Shown here: positions 38,615 to 47,752 of the stretch, one piece after another | How the letters are laid out: each line of letters starts with the position of its first letter | How positions within the stretch are numbered: position 1 is the stretch's first letter | NCBI RefSeq assembly: GCF_008932295.1 | Contig: NZ_WBWA01000004.1 | Coordinates: forward strand, 1 to 64,000 | From: Brucella tritici | Lineage (GTDB): Bacteria > Pseudomonadota > Alphaproteobacteria > Rhizobiales > Rhizobiaceae | Direction of reading: 5' to 3' | Length of the DNA: 64,000 bases | Notes under the pieces: model-generated | Databases searched by the model: none | What the model saw: the letters and a program-made list of their open reading frames with translations, nothing else | Told to the model about the DNA's origin: nothing | Position numbers and translations under genes: made by a program

Positions 38615-39736
38615 ATGGCTGATCAAACATCGCACCCCCCGTCCGCTGGCGAGAATCGCAGCGAGACTCAAGACGCCGAAGGGCAAAGTACGCAACGGCC
38701 TGTAGTGGCCGAGAAGCGTTCCCTTTTGTCTAATATTTTCCCGTTCATGCGCTCGCGCCAATCATCTTCGCTGCGCGAAGATCTGGCCGATGCCCTTTCC
38801 AGCACGGCAAGCGAGCAGGATTCCGCATTCTCGCCTGAAGAAAAGGCGATGCTGCACAACATCCTTCGCCTGCGCGAAATCCGCGTCGAAGATGTGATGA
38901 TCCCGCGCGCCGATGTCGAGGCAGTGGAAATTTCTACGCCTCTCTGGGAGGTGCTGGAGCTTTTCGAAAAATCCGGCCATTCGCGTATGCCAGTCTATGC
39001 CGAAACGCTGGATGATCCGCGCGGCATGATCCATATCCGTGATGTTCTCAATTACATCACCAAGCAGGCCCGTCAGAAAACCACGCGCCGTAGCAGTGCG
39101 CGCAGCAAGGCGACGGCCGAAGACAAAGCCGCCAAATTCGACATGGGCCGTATCGATCTTACCAAGACGATCGGTGAACTCAATCTCATGCGCAAGGTCC
39201 TGTTCGTGCCACCATCCATGATGGCAAGCGGCTTGATGGCACGCATGCAGGCGACCCATATCCAGATGGCGCTGGTCATCGATGAATATGGCGGTACCGA
39301 CGGTCTGGTTTCGCTGGAAGACATCGTTGAAATGGTTGTCGGCGATATCGAAGACGAGCATGACGACGAAGAAATCATGATCGCTGAAGAAGCCGACGGC
39401 GTTTTCGTTGTCGATGCGCGCGCCGATCTTGAAGAGCTGGCCGCAAAAATCGGCCCGTCTTTTGAAGTCGGCGAGCATGGCGAGGACGTCGACACGGTTG
39501 GCGGTCTCATCTTCTCGGTTCTCGGGCGAATTCCAGTTCGCGGCGAAGTCGTGCAGGCAATTCCGGGCTATGAATTCCATGTTCTGGAAGTCGACCCGCG
39601 CCGGGTGAAGAAAGTGCGCATTGTGCCGCTTTCCGCGGCTGACCGCCGCCGCCAGCAACGCGCGGTCATATCTCCTAAGCCGGGAGAGCAGCCCGCAGAA
39701 GTCGAAGCCGCAACTGACGACCCCAAAGAGGCCTGA
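38615..39736 (+). CDS. CorC/TlyC-family protein with CBS pair and transporter-associated domain
   Basis: A 373-residue cytosolic protein: two CBS motifs (about 95-235, including VMIPRADVEAVEIS and LVIDEYGGTDGLVSLEDIVE) followed by the CorC_HlyC domain (about 260-345, DTVGGLIFSVLGRIPVRGE). No DUF21 membrane domain is present, so it is the soluble CorC type, linked to Mg2+/Co2+ efflux. A variable Lys/Arg-rich insertion lies between the CBS motifs. Start ATG 38615 rather than TTG two codons earlier. Overlaps the lnt ATG by one base. Confidence 0.93.
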   Translation: MADQTSHPPSAGENRSETQDAEGQSTQRPVVAEKRSLLSNIFPFMRSRQSSSLREDLADALSSTASEQDSAFSPEEKAMLHNILRLREIRVEDVMIPRADVEAVEISTPLWEVLELFEKSGHSRMPVYAETLDDPRGMIHIRDVLNYITKQARQKTTRRSSARSKATAEDKAAKFDMGRIDLTKTIGELNLMRKVLFVPPSMMASGLMARMQATHIQMALVIDEYGGTDGLVSLEDIVEMVVGDIEDEHDDEEIMIAEEADGVFVVDARADLEELAAKIGPSFEVGEHGEDVDTVGGLIFSVLGRIPVRGEVVQAIPGYEFHVLEVDPRRVKKVRIVPLSAADRRRQQRAVISPKPGEQPAEVEAATDDPKEA

Positions 39737-41334
39737 TGATCGAAAGGCTGGCGGGGAAAATCATTCTTTCGAGCGGCTGGCGTCGTGCGCTGGCCGCTTT
39801 TCTGAGTGGTGCCTTCGCCACGCTGACCCAGTCGCCATTTGATGTTTTCGTCGCGGGTTTCGTTTCCTTCCCCATTTTGGTCTGGTTGATTGACGGAGCC
39901 ATTGCGAAAGCGAATGCCGGGCCGGTGCGCCGTCTCCTCCCAGCCGCCATGGTTGGCTGGTGGTTCGGTTTCGGTTACTTCGTTTCCGGACTGTGGTGGA
40001 TCGGCACGGCGCTGCTGGTTGATGCGGACCAGTTTGCATGGGCCCTGCCTCTTGCAGTTCTGGGCCTGCCTGCGTTCTTGGCGTTGTTTTATGCATTTGC
40101 AACCATGGTTGCACGCATCTTCTGGTCGGATGGTTTGGGGCGCATCTTCGCGCTGGCTTTCGGTTTTGCGCTGGCAGAATGGCTGCGCCTTTTCCTGTTC
40201 ACCGGTTTTCCGTGGAACGCCATCGGCTATGCCATCATGCCGACCCCGCTGCTGATGCAGTCGGTTGCCGTGCTCGGCCTGATCGGAATGAGCGCATTGG
40301 CCGTCTTTGTCTTTGCCGCGCCGGCTCTGCTGATTGGCGGACGGTTTGCAAGGACGGGCATTGTCTTCGCCCTGATGCTTATCGCCGGTCACGTTGGCTT
40401 CGGTGCCTGGACGCTTTCAAGGGCGCCAGCAATCGATGAGGAAAAAGGCTCGCCTGCAGTTCGAATCGTGCAGCCGTCCATCGCTCAGACCATGAAATGG
40501 GATAATGCGGAGCGCCGGTCGATATTCGACAAGCTGGTGTCGTTGACCGACGAAGCACCTGCCGAAGGCAAGCCGAAACCCGATGTAGTCATCTGGCCGG
40601 AAACAGCAGTTCCTTATATTCTCACATCAACACCCGAGGCTCTGTCACGTATCGGCGAGGTTTTGCAGGACGGGCAGATGCTGCTCACCGGTGCCGTTCG
40701 AGAAGAAAAAGCAGCTGGTAGCGGTGAACCGCGCTACTATAATTCAATTTACACAATTGATGATCGCGGCGTCATAGTTGACGCCGCTGACAAGGTGCAC
40801 CTTGTTCCCTTCGGCGAATATCTTCCCTATGAGAATTTCCTGCGCAGGCTCGGACTTCAGGAAGTGGTGGAAATGCCGGGCGGGTTTACCGCCGGTACGA
40901 CGCGCCGAGCGTTGAACGTGAAAGACGGCAAGACCTTCCTGCCGCTGATCTGCTACGAAGCCATTTTTCCGGATGAGCTTGGATATTCGGGCCAAAGAGC
41001 CAGAGCCATCATCAATGTGACAAATGACGCGTGGTATGGTGATACACCCGGCCCGTATCAGCATTTCCGACAGGCCCAGGTGCGTGCCGTGGAACAGGGG
41101 CTCCCCCTCATTCGTGCAGCTAATAATGGTCTTTCAGCTGTCGTTGATGCTTATGGTCGAATCACTGACGGCCTCGCGCATGACGCTGTAGGGGTAATTG
41201 ACGCTTACCTACCGTCATCTCGTGCACCATTTTGGGGCACGCCACCCGGCTCACGACAATCTCTGGTAGCGCTGTTAACCTTACTCGTGTTGAGCGTGGC
41301 TTTCCGACTGCCAATCGGCAGGCGTTTTCATTGA
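39736..41334 (+). CDS. lnt: Apolipoprotein N-acyltransferase
   Basis: A 532-residue inner-membrane enzyme that adds the third acyl chain to lipoproteins. It has several N-terminal transmembrane helices (about 15-205), then a periplasmic nitrilase-like domain with Glu in VIWPETAVPYIL, Lys in ADKVHLVPFGEYLPYE and Cys in PLICYEAIFPD, and a final membrane anchor (about 508-525). In Sinorhizobium the orthologue is actA, required for acid tolerance. Coupled to corC. Confidence 0.97.
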   Translation: MIERLAGKIILSSGWRRALAAFLSGAFATLTQSPFDVFVAGFVSFPILVWLIDGAIAKANAGPVRRLLPAAMVGWWFGFGYFVSGLWWIGTALLVDADQFAWALPLAVLGLPAFLALFYAFATMVARIFWSDGLGRIFALAFGFALAEWLRLFLFTGFPWNAIGYAIMPTPLLMQSVAVLGLIGMSALAVFVFAAPALLIGGRFARTGIVFALMLIAGHVGFGAWTLSRAPAIDEEKGSPAVRIVQPSIAQTMKWDNAERRSIFDKLVSLTDEAPAEGKPKPDVVIWPETAVPYILTSTPEALSRIGEVLQDGQMLLTGAVREEKAAGSGEPRYYNSIYTIDDRGVIVDAADKVHLVPFGEYLPYENFLRRLGLQEVVEMPGGFTAGTTRRALNVKDGKTFLPLICYEAIFPDELGYSGQRARAIINVTNDAWYGDTPGPYQHFRQAQVRAVEQGLPLIRAANNGLSAVVDAYGRITDGLAHDAVGVIDAYLPSSRAPFWGTPPGSRQSLVALLTLLVLSVAFRLPIGRRFH

Positions 41335-41480
41335 CAGACTAATATTGATACGTTGTTATGGCGCAGCGGCGACGGTTTTTGCGGAAAAATCGTCAGACTA
41401 CCTCCCAAAACTTATTGTTATCGCTGTTCAGATGAACAGAGCATGAATGAAAGCTCGCAGCTGCGAGGAGTGACAGTTGT

Positions 41481-41888
41481 ATGATTGAGAATAAAAAGAA
41501 GCCCAATCCAATTGACGTGCATGTCGGCAGCCGCATCCGTCTCCGCCGTAACATGCTGGGCCTCAGTCAGGAAAAGCTTGGCGAAAGCCTCGGAATTACG
41601 TTTCAGCAAATCCAGAAATACGAGAAAGGCACCAACCGCGTCGGTGCAAGCCGCCTTCAGGCGATTTCGGCTATTCTGAATGTCCCGGTTTCCTTCTTTT
41701 TCGAAGATGCACCGGGTTCCTCGAACCAGGCCGGTTTTGCAGAAGACAATGAAGCGACCTATGTGGTCGATTTCCTGAATTCCAATGAAGGTGTTCAGTT
41801 GACCCGCGCCTTCACGAAAATTTCAGATCCGAAAGTGCGTCGCAAGATCATCGATCTCGTGAAGTCGCTCGCTGCGGACGCTGACTGA
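41481..41888 (+). CDS. XRE-family transcriptional regulator (PhrR-like)
   Basis: A 135-residue regulator with an XRE helix-turn-helix at about residues 17-70 (IRLRRNMLGLSQEKLGESLGITFQQIQKYEKGTN region) and a C-terminal helical tail (SDPKVRRKIIDLVKSL). The same family next to lnt/actA in Sinorhizobium is phrR, a low-pH-inducible regulator, which suggests a stress role by position. Very conserved in this order. The ribosome binding site (GAGGAG) is 13 bases before the ATG, longer than usual. Confidence 0.92.
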   Translation: MIENKKKPNPIDVHVGSRIRLRRNMLGLSQEKLGESLGITFQQIQKYEKGTNRVGASRLQAISAILNVPVSFFFEDAPGSSNQAGFAEDNEATYVVDFLNSNEGVQLTRAFTKISDPKVRRKIIDLVKSLAADAD

Positions 41889-42066
41889 ATTTCATATCCC
41901 GGAAAAGCCGCAAGTGCGGGACATAGCCGTGTCCCGCCGGATTTTTACGAATTTCAGCGCCTAAGTTGGCAGGAACTGCTGCCTGGAACGAAATTTCCCG
42001 TCGAGGCGCTGTCGCAACAAGAATATGCATTGACGGTTTAATCCTAACTTCGCTAACACATTACCG

Positions 42067-42132
42067 TGCCCGGAACGCTGGAACCTGTTCCGGGCGCTAC
42101 TGTGTTTCCAAGGCGGAGATATTCTCCGTTGG
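42067..42132 (+). promoter_or_regulatory. Structured leader of metK (two hairpins)
   Basis: GCCCGGAAC (42068-42076) pairs perfectly with GTTCCGGGC (42087-42095). CCAA-GG-CGGAGA (42108-42119) pairs with TCTCCG-TTGG (42123-42132). The second hairpin ends 20 bp before the GTG start. It does not match my memory of SAM-II; any SAM-sensing role is speculation. Confidence 0.45.
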
Positions 42133-42152
42133 ATTTTCAAGAGGGGTTACCC

Positions 42153-43415
42153 GTGTCGCGCAGTTCTTATCTCTTCACCAGCGAATCTGTGTCCGAAGGA
42201 CATCCGGACAAGGTTTGCGACCGCATCTCCGATGAAATCGTGGACATGATCTACAAGGAAGCGCGTCGTACTGGCGTCGATCCGTGGTCTGTCCGTGTTG
42301 CCTGCGAAACGCTTGCCACCACCAATCGCGTGGTCATTGCCGGCGAAGTGCGTGTGCCGGATACGTTCCTGAAGAAGAATAAGGATGGCACTGTCGCCCA
42401 CGATGCTGCCGGGCATCCGCTGATCAATCCTTCCCGTTTCCGTTCGGCGGCCCGCAAGGCGATCCGGGAAATCGGTTACGAACAGAACGGCTTCAACTGG
42501 AAGACCGTAAAGATCGACGTGCTTCTGCATCCGCAGTCTGCTGATATCGCACAAGGCGTGGATAACGCCGCTGACCGTCAGGGCGAAGAGGGTGCAGGTG
42601 ATCAGGGCATCATGTTCGGTTATGCCTGCCGCGAAACCCCGGATCTCATGCCGGCGCCGATCTATTATTCGCACAAGATTCTCGAAAAGCTCTCCGAAGC
42701 CCGCCACAAGGGTGAGGGTGACGCAGGCAAGCTCGGGCCTGACGCCAAGAGCCAGGTCACTGTGCGCTACGAGAATGGCGAGGCCGCTGAGGTGACGCAG
42801 ATCGTACTTTCCACGCAGCATCTGGATGCAAGCTGGGATTCGAAGAAGGTGCGTTCTGTTGTCGAGCCCTATATCCGCGAAGCGCTCGGCGAATTGCCGA
42901 TTGCAGCTACCTGCAACTGGTACATCAACCCGACCGGCAAGTTCGTCATCGGCGGTCCGGACGGTGATGCCGGTCTGACTGGCCGCAAGATCATCGTGGA
43001 CACCTATGGCGGTGCCGCTCCGCACGGTGGTGGTGCATTCTCGGGCAAGGACACGACCAAGGTTGACCGCTCCGCCGCTTATGCAGCGCGCTATCTCGCC
43101 AAGAATGTCGTTGCCGCCGGTCTTGCCGACCGCTGCACGATCCAGCTTTCCTATGCCATCGGCGTGGCCCAGCCGCTATCGGTTTATGTCGATCTGCATG
43201 GCACAGGCAAGGTGGCCGAATCTGCAGTCGAAGAAGCACTCCGCGAGGTCATGGACCTCTCGCCGACCGGCATCCGCAAGCATCTTGACCTCAACAAGCC
43301 GATCTATGCCAAGACCTCGTCTTATGGTCATTTCGGTCGCAAGCCGGGCCGTGACGGTTCCTTCTCCTGGGAGAAGACGGACCTCACCAAGGCGCTGAAA
43401 GCAGCAGTGGCGTAA
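42153..43415 (+). CDS. metK: S-adenosylmethionine synthetase
   Basis: A 420-residue cytosolic enzyme making SAM from methionine and ATP. Motifs: [20 protein letters not shown] at the start, [12 protein letters not shown] (ATP/methionine) and the P-loop-like [19 protein letters not shown]. It starts at GTG 42153 after GAGGGG, giving the normal length; an in-frame upstream extension covers the hairpin leader and is not protein-like. Its product feeds PmtA, TrmB, MiaB and the RsmC-like enzyme of this window. Confidence 0.98.
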   Translation: MSRSSYLFTSESVSEGHPDKVCDRISDEIVDMIYKEARRTGVDPWSVRVACETLATTNRVVIAGEVRVPDTFLKKNKDGTVAHDAAGHPLINPSRFRSAARKAIREIGYEQNGFNWKTVKIDVLLHPQSADIAQGVDNAADRQGEEGAGDQGIMFGYACRETPDLMPAPIYYSHKILEKLSEARHKGEGDAGKLGPDAKSQVTVRYENGEAAEVTQIVLSTQHLDASWDSKKVRSVVEPYIREALGELPIAATCNWYINPTGKFVIGGPDGDAGLTGRKIIVDTYGGAAPHGGGAFSGKDTTKVDRSAAYAARYLAKNVVAAGLADRCTIQLSYAIGVAQPLSVYVDLHGTGKVAESAVEEALREVMDLSPTGIRKHLDLNKPIYAKTSSYGHFGRKPGRDGSFSWEKTDLTKALKAAVA

Positions 43416-43479
43416 CTTTTCCGGCGAAAAGTTGCATCGCAAGCCGCTTGGCGCTATGTGTCCCGACGATTTTCGAGGG

Positions 43480-43506
43480 GCGCGGTCTTGGATCGCGCTC
43501 TTTTAT
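43480..43506 (+). terminator. Terminator after metK
   Basis: GCGCGGTC (43480-43487), loop TTG, GATCGCGC (43491-43498) with one G-U pair, then TCTTTTATT. Confidence 0.7.
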
Positions 43507-43540
43507 TATTTGAACCTGATATGATGCCGATGGATAAAAA

Positions 43541-44242
43541 ATGACCGAAGAATCTCATCCTCTGCGCGGTGCCGGAAATTTCTTCGGCCGTCGCCACGGC
43601 AAGCCCTTGCGCAACCATCAGAAGAACCTGTTCGAGGATCTTCTGCCGCGCCTGAAGATCGATGTCGAAAAGTCCGCGCCGCAGGATTTGCGCACGCTCT
43701 TTGAAGCAAAGGTCGATGCTGTGCGTCTGGAAATCGGTTTTGGTGGCGGCGAGCATCTGCACCATGAGACGGGCCGTTATCCGCAGACGGGTTTCATTGG
43801 CGTTGAGCCTTTCGTCAACGGCATGGCCAAGATGCTAGCGGCATTGGATGGCGAACCGCGATCAAATTTGCGTCTCTACGACGAAGATGCAACGGCGGTT
43901 TTGGACTGGCTGCCGGACGCCTCTTTGTCGGGTATCGATCTCTTCTATCCCGATCCATGGCACAAGCGTCGCCACTGGAAACGCCGTTTCGTCAGCGATG
44001 CCAATCTCGACCGCTTCGCTCGAATTCTGAAGCCCGGTGGGAAATTCCGATTTGCATCGGACATCGAACATTATGTCAACTGGACGCTCCAGCATTGTCG
44101 CCGCCATCCCGCATTCGACTGGCAGGCGGAAGGCCCATCCGACTGGAACGACGCTTATGAGGGCTGGCCTGGCACGCGCTATGAGGCAAAGGCTTTTCGT
44201 GAAGGGCGACGTGCCGCCTATCTGACGTTCATTCGCCGTTGA
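43541..44242 (+). CDS. trmB: tRNA (guanine-N7-)-methyltransferase
   Basis: A 233-residue SAM-dependent enzyme forming m7G46 in tRNA. It has the RGRK-like N-terminal basic segment ([11 protein letters not shown]), SAM motif [13 protein letters not shown] and the TrmB signature [20 protein letters not shown]. Placed between metK and rimP, ending near a promoter-terminator leader. Normal length for alphaproteobacteria. Confidence 0.97.
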   Translation: MTEESHPLRGAGNFFGRRHGKPLRNHQKNLFEDLLPRLKIDVEKSAPQDLRTLFEAKVDAVRLEIGFGGGEHLHHETGRYPQTGFIGVEPFVNGMAKMLAALDGEPRSNLRLYDEDATAVLDWLPDASLSGIDLFYPDPWHKRRHWKRRFVSDANLDRFARILKPGGKFRFASDIEHYVNWTLQHCRRHPAFDWQAEGPSDWNDAYEGWPGTRYEAKAFREGRRAAYLTFIRR

Positions 44243-44286
44243 AGCTACTAACAGCGAAGGGAATGAATCGAACGTCAGAAGCGGTC

Positions 44287-44315
44287 TTGAAAAAATCCGC
44301 TTCCGCTGGTATATA
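44287..44315 (+). promoter_or_regulatory. Candidate sigma-70 promoter of the rimP-nusA-infB cluster
   Basis: TTGAAA (44287-44292) and TATATA (44310-44315) with a 17-bp spacer. A start of transcription near 44322 would place the hairpin-T run at 44342 inside the leader. Confidence 0.5.
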
Positions 44316-44341
44316 AATCTCAAATTCTTGGTCGTTTGAAC

Positions 44342-44373
44342 AAGAGTGGGTCCACCCGGTCCCGCTCTTTTTT
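44342..44373 (+). terminator. Terminator or attenuator before rimP
   Basis: AAGAGTGGG (44342-44350) and CCCGCTCTT (44361-44369) with one G-U pair, then six T. It either ends trmB mRNA or, since a promoter lies just upstream, attenuates the rimP-nusA operon. Confidence 0.75.
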
Positions 44374-44426
44374 GTTACTTACGGCTAACTTGAAGAGGCT
44401 TTCCAGCCTTTTGAAAGGTTTTTAGG

Positions 44427-45101
44427 TTGACGGAACAGGTTCAGGCAAACGAAGCAGAAGTGCTCGCAACAGGCGCGGATGAGCGCATCATTCGCGAGAC
44501 GGGTATTGATGCGAAAGTGGCTTCCATCATCGAGCCCGTCATCAATACGCTGGGCTTCCGGCTGGTGCGCGTGCGCCTCTCGGGATTGAACGGCCAGACC
44601 CTGCAGATCATGGCCGAACGTCCTGATGGCACGATGACCGTCGATGATTGCGAACTGGTCAGCCGCACAGTCGCGCCGGTGCTTGATGTGGAAGATCCCA
44701 TTAGTGGAAAATATCATCTGGAGATTTCGTCTCCGGGTATTGATCGTCCGTTGGTCCGTAAGTCGGATTTTGCCGATTGGGCCGGTCATATTGCAAAGGT
44801 GGAAACCTCCATCGTGCACGAAGGCCGCAAGAAATTCCGCGGTCGCATCGTTCTGGGCGATACGGAATCAGTCGTGATTGAAAGCGACCAGATTTCCTAC
44901 GGCAGCGAACCTGTCGTGCGCATTCCATTCGATCTGATTTCTGATGCACGCCTCGTGCTGACTGATGACCTGATCCGCGATGCGTTGCGTAAGGACAAGG
45001 CCCTGCGCGAAGGCCGCATTCCCGGTGACGACCTCGGTAGCGAAGAAGTGGGCGAGCCGTCCGGTGAAGTCGCATCGGGCGAAGCTGAAGATAAAGAATA
45101 A
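44427..45101 (+). CDS. rimP: Ribosome maturation factor RimP
   Basis: A 224-residue factor for 30S subunit assembly. Conserved segments: [41 protein letters not shown] (quoted in part: SSPGIDRPL) and the C-terminal SH3-like domain (about 120-180). A variable acidic tail follows. The start is TTG at 44427, with AAGG upstream, matching the family N-terminus MTEQVQANE. It leads the nusA-infB operon, as in most bacteria. Confidence 0.96.
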   Translation: MTEQVQANEAEVLATGADERIIRETGIDAKVASIIEPVINTLGFRLVRVRLSGLNGQTLQIMAERPDGTMTVDDCELVSRTVAPVLDVEDPISGKYHLEISSPGIDRPLVRKSDFADWAGHIAKVETSIVHEGRKKFRGRIVLGDTESVVIESDQISYGSEPVVRIPFDLISDARLVLTDDLIRDALRKDKALREGRIPGDDLGSEEVGEPSGEVASGEAEDKE

Positions 45102-45154
45102 GTTTCTGGCGTCCGGCATCTAGAGGAGCCGGGTGCGACACCAAGGAGAGTCCA

Positions 45155-46762
45155 ATGGCAGTCAGTGCTAACAGGCTGGAACTTCTGCAGATCGCCGATG
45201 CGGTCGCACGCGAGAAGTCGATCGACCGCGAGATCGTTCTTGCGGCCATGGCCGATGCGATCCAGAAGGCGGCGCGTTCGCGTTACGGCCAGGAAAGCAA
45301 CATCCGCGCGGACATCAATGCGAAGTCCGGCGAGATCAAGCTACAGCGCCTGCTCGAAGTCGTCGAACATGTCGAGGATTACGCGACGCAGATTTCGCTC
45401 TTCACCGCGCGCGATCGCAATCCGGATGCACAGGTTGGCGACTTCATCGCCGATCAGCTGCCGCCGATGGATTTCGGCCGTATTGCTGCCCAGTCTGCAA
45501 AGCAGGTCATCGTGCAGAAAGTGCGCGAAGCCGAGCGTGACCGCCAGTATGACGAATACAAGGATCGCGTTGGGGAAATCGTCAACGGCACCGTCAAGCG
45601 CGTCGAATACGGCAATGTGATCGTCGATCTCGGCCGTGGCGAAGCTATCGTGCGTCGCGATGAACTGATCCCGCGTGAAGCATTCCGTTATGGCGACCGC
45701 ATCCGCGCCTATGTCTATGACGTGCGTCGCGAACAGCGCGGCCCGCAGATTTTCCTGTCGCGTACCCATCCGTCCTTCATGGCGAAGCTCTTCACCATGG
45801 AAGTGCCGGAAATCTACGACGGCATCATCGAAATCAAGTCGGTTGCCCGTGATCCGGGTTCCCGCGCCAAGATTGCGGTCGTGTCTCGGGATGCCTCCAT
45901 CGATCCGGTCGGCGCCTGTGTGGGTATGCGCGGCTCCCGCGTTCAGGCTGTTGTGGGCGAACTGCAGGGTGAAAAGATCGACATCATTCCATGGTCGCCG
46001 GACGCTGCTTCCTTCATCGTCAACGCGCTTCAGCCTGCTGAAGTTGCCAAGGTTGTTCTCGATGAAGATGCCGAACGTATTGAAGTTGTCGTGCCGAATG
46101 ACCAACTATCACTTGCAATCGGTCGTCGCGGTCAGAACGTGCGCCTTGCTTCACAGCTCACCGGCTGGGACATAGACATCCTGACGGAAGACGAAGAATC
46201 CGAACGTCGCCAGAAGGAATTCACCGAGCGTTCGACGCTCTTCATGGATGCCCTCAACGTTGACGAGATGGTTGGTCAGGTTCTGGCCTCCGAAGGTTTC
46301 GCATCCGTTGAAGAACTGGCCTATGTCGAACCGGGCGAAATCGCGTCCATCGATGGCTTCGATGAGGATACGGCTGGCGAAATCCAGGAACGTGCTCGCG
46401 AATATCTGGATCGCATCGAGAGCGAACAGGATGATCGCCGCAAGGAACTGGGCGTCGAAGACGAGCTGCGTGAGCTGCCGGGCATCACCACGGCAATGCT
46501 GGTGGCGGTCGGCGAAGACGGCGTGAAGACGATTGAAGACTTTGCCGGATATGCCGTTGACGATCTGGTCGGCTGGCGTGAACGCAAGGACGGAGAAACC
46601 GTCGCTCATAGCGGCATCCTCTCTTCTTTCGACGTTTCGCGCGTCGATGCGGAACAGATGGTCCTGACCGCACGTTTGAAGGCAGGATGGATCACGGAAG
46701 AAGAACTGGCGTCGGCTCAGGAAGAAGAAGCCGAAGTTGGTGAAGAGGAAGCCGCTTCCTAA
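45155..46762 (+). CDS. nusA: Transcription termination/antitermination factor NusA
   Basis: A 535-residue RNA polymerase-binding protein. Order: N-terminal polymerase-binding domain (1-130), S1 (about 135-200, GEIVNGTVKRVEYGNVIVD), two KH domains (about 230-345, including VGACVGMRGSRVQAV and LAIGRRGQNVRLAS), and two C-terminal acidic helix-hairpin repeats. Modulates pausing, termination and antitermination, and in enteric bacteria represses its own operon. AAGGAG precedes the ATG. Confidence 0.98.
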   Translation: MAVSANRLELLQIADAVAREKSIDREIVLAAMADAIQKAARSRYGQESNIRADINAKSGEIKLQRLLEVVEHVEDYATQISLFTARDRNPDAQVGDFIADQLPPMDFGRIAAQSAKQVIVQKVREAERDRQYDEYKDRVGEIVNGTVKRVEYGNVIVDLGRGEAIVRRDELIPREAFRYGDRIRAYVYDVRREQRGPQIFLSRTHPSFMAKLFTMEVPEIYDGIIEIKSVARDPGSRAKIAVVSRDASIDPVGACVGMRGSRVQAVVGELQGEKIDIIPWSPDAASFIVNALQPAEVAKVVLDEDAERIEVVVPNDQLSLAIGRRGQNVRLASQLTGWDIDILTEDEESERRQKEFTERSTLFMDALNVDEMVGQVLASEGFASVEELAYVEPGEIASIDGFDEDTAGEIQERAREYLDRIESEQDDRRKELGVEDELRELPGITTAMLVAVGEDGVKTIEDFAGYAVDDLVGWRERKDGETVAHSGILSSFDVSRVDAEQMVLTARLKAGWITEEELASAQEEEAEVGEEEAAS

Positions 46763-46779
46763 GAAGCGGTCGGAATAAA

Positions 46780-46836
46780 AAGAGCCGCATGGCTTCTTAC
46801 GTCTGGTGCAATTCGGGCGTAAGCTGTGCGGCTCTT
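46780..46836 (+). promoter_or_regulatory. Long two-segment hairpin between nusA and ylxR
   Basis: AAGAGCCGCA (46780-46789) pairs with TGCGGCTCTT (46827-46836) and, inside it, CTTACG (46796-46801) with CGTAAG (46818-46823). The stem of 16 pairs is interrupted by short bulges and has no T run, so it is more likely an RNA processing site or mRNA stabiliser than a terminator. Confidence 0.6.
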
Positions 46837-47007
46837 GCAATTCATCCCTGAAAAATGGTCGTCATTCATTCGAATTGATTGGCCAGTTCAGGTTTCGGAC
46901 ATGTTCCGGGTTGTGGTGGGGCTTATGCTCTGGTACAGCGCCCGCGTTACGTCCGATGTGCGGGCAGACCGCAATTTGGCAAGACTGGAGTTCGCGTGGA
47001 GCAGGAT

Positions 47008-47610
47008 ATGAATGACAGAACCTGTATCGTCACGCGCGAAAGCGGTTCTGCCGATGATCTGATCCGTTTCGTGGCCGGTCCCGACGGTTCCGTGGTGCCG
47101 GACTTGAAAAGGAATCTGCCAGGCAGGGGATGTTGGGTTAAAGCCGAGCGTCGCCTGGTGGATGAAGCGGTCAAGCGCAAGCTTTTTGCGCGGGCGCTGA
47201 AGGACGGTGTGACGCCGCAGGCGGATCTTGGCGCACTGGTGGACCAGTTGCTGACGAAATCTGCTCTCGGTAGCCTCGCTCTGGCTCGCAAGGCCGGGGC
47301 TGTGGTGTCGGGCTCGACCAAGGTGGATCAGGCGATCCGCACCGGGACAGCCGCCATGGTGTTGCACGCAAAGGAAGCCGCCGCCGATGGCGTGCGCAAG
47401 CTCGATCAGGCTCGCCGCGCCGTGGTGCAACTGGATGGTCCGGAAATCCCTTCTTTCACTCTTTTTACGGGGGAAGAAATGGATTTGGCATTTGGGGGCG
47501 GAAATGTGATACATGCAGCCGTACTTGAAGGAAAGGCGGCAGCCGGGTTCGTAAAGCGGGCGCTTATGTTGCATCGCTATCGCGGTGAAAGCGCATCGAA
47601 CCCGGATTAG
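47008..47610 (+). CDS. YlxR (DUF448) RNA-binding protein fused to an L7Ae-like domain
   Basis: A 200-residue protein. Residues 1-90 are the YlxR fold (TCIVTRESG, LIRFVAGPDG, PGRGCWVKAE). Residues about 100-200 resemble the L7Ae/L30e fold (SALGSLALARKAGAVVSGSTKV). In Firmicutes the two are separate genes, ylxR and ylxQ, between nusA and infB; here they are one protein. ATG 47008 has AGGA just upstream; GTG 46996 with GGAG is an equal alternative adding four residues. Confidence 0.92.
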   Translation: MNDRTCIVTRESGSADDLIRFVAGPDGSVVPDLKRNLPGRGCWVKAERRLVDEAVKRKLFARALKDGVTPQADLGALVDQLLTKSALGSLALARKAGAVVSGSTKVDQAIRTGTAAMVLHAKEAAADGVRKLDQARRAVVQLDGPEIPSFTLFTGEEMDLAFGGGNVIHAAVLEGKAAAGFVKRALMLHRYRGESASNPD

Positions 47611-47752
47611 AGCGCAACTCTGGAGGGGCTTGGCAGGTCCTGGATCGGATTGCGCGTTGAGGCGGATGACTGGAGCTTTATCCAACATGACCCGGTCGCG
47701 TTGGATAATGCTCGAGTAGAGCGGCCGGAGCCGCGAAGGAAACGGAAACGTA

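Noticed and set aside
42010-42152. SAM-II riboswitch before metK
   Set aside because: The expected conserved pseudoknot sequence next to the ribosome binding site is not visible, so only a generic structured leader is claimed.
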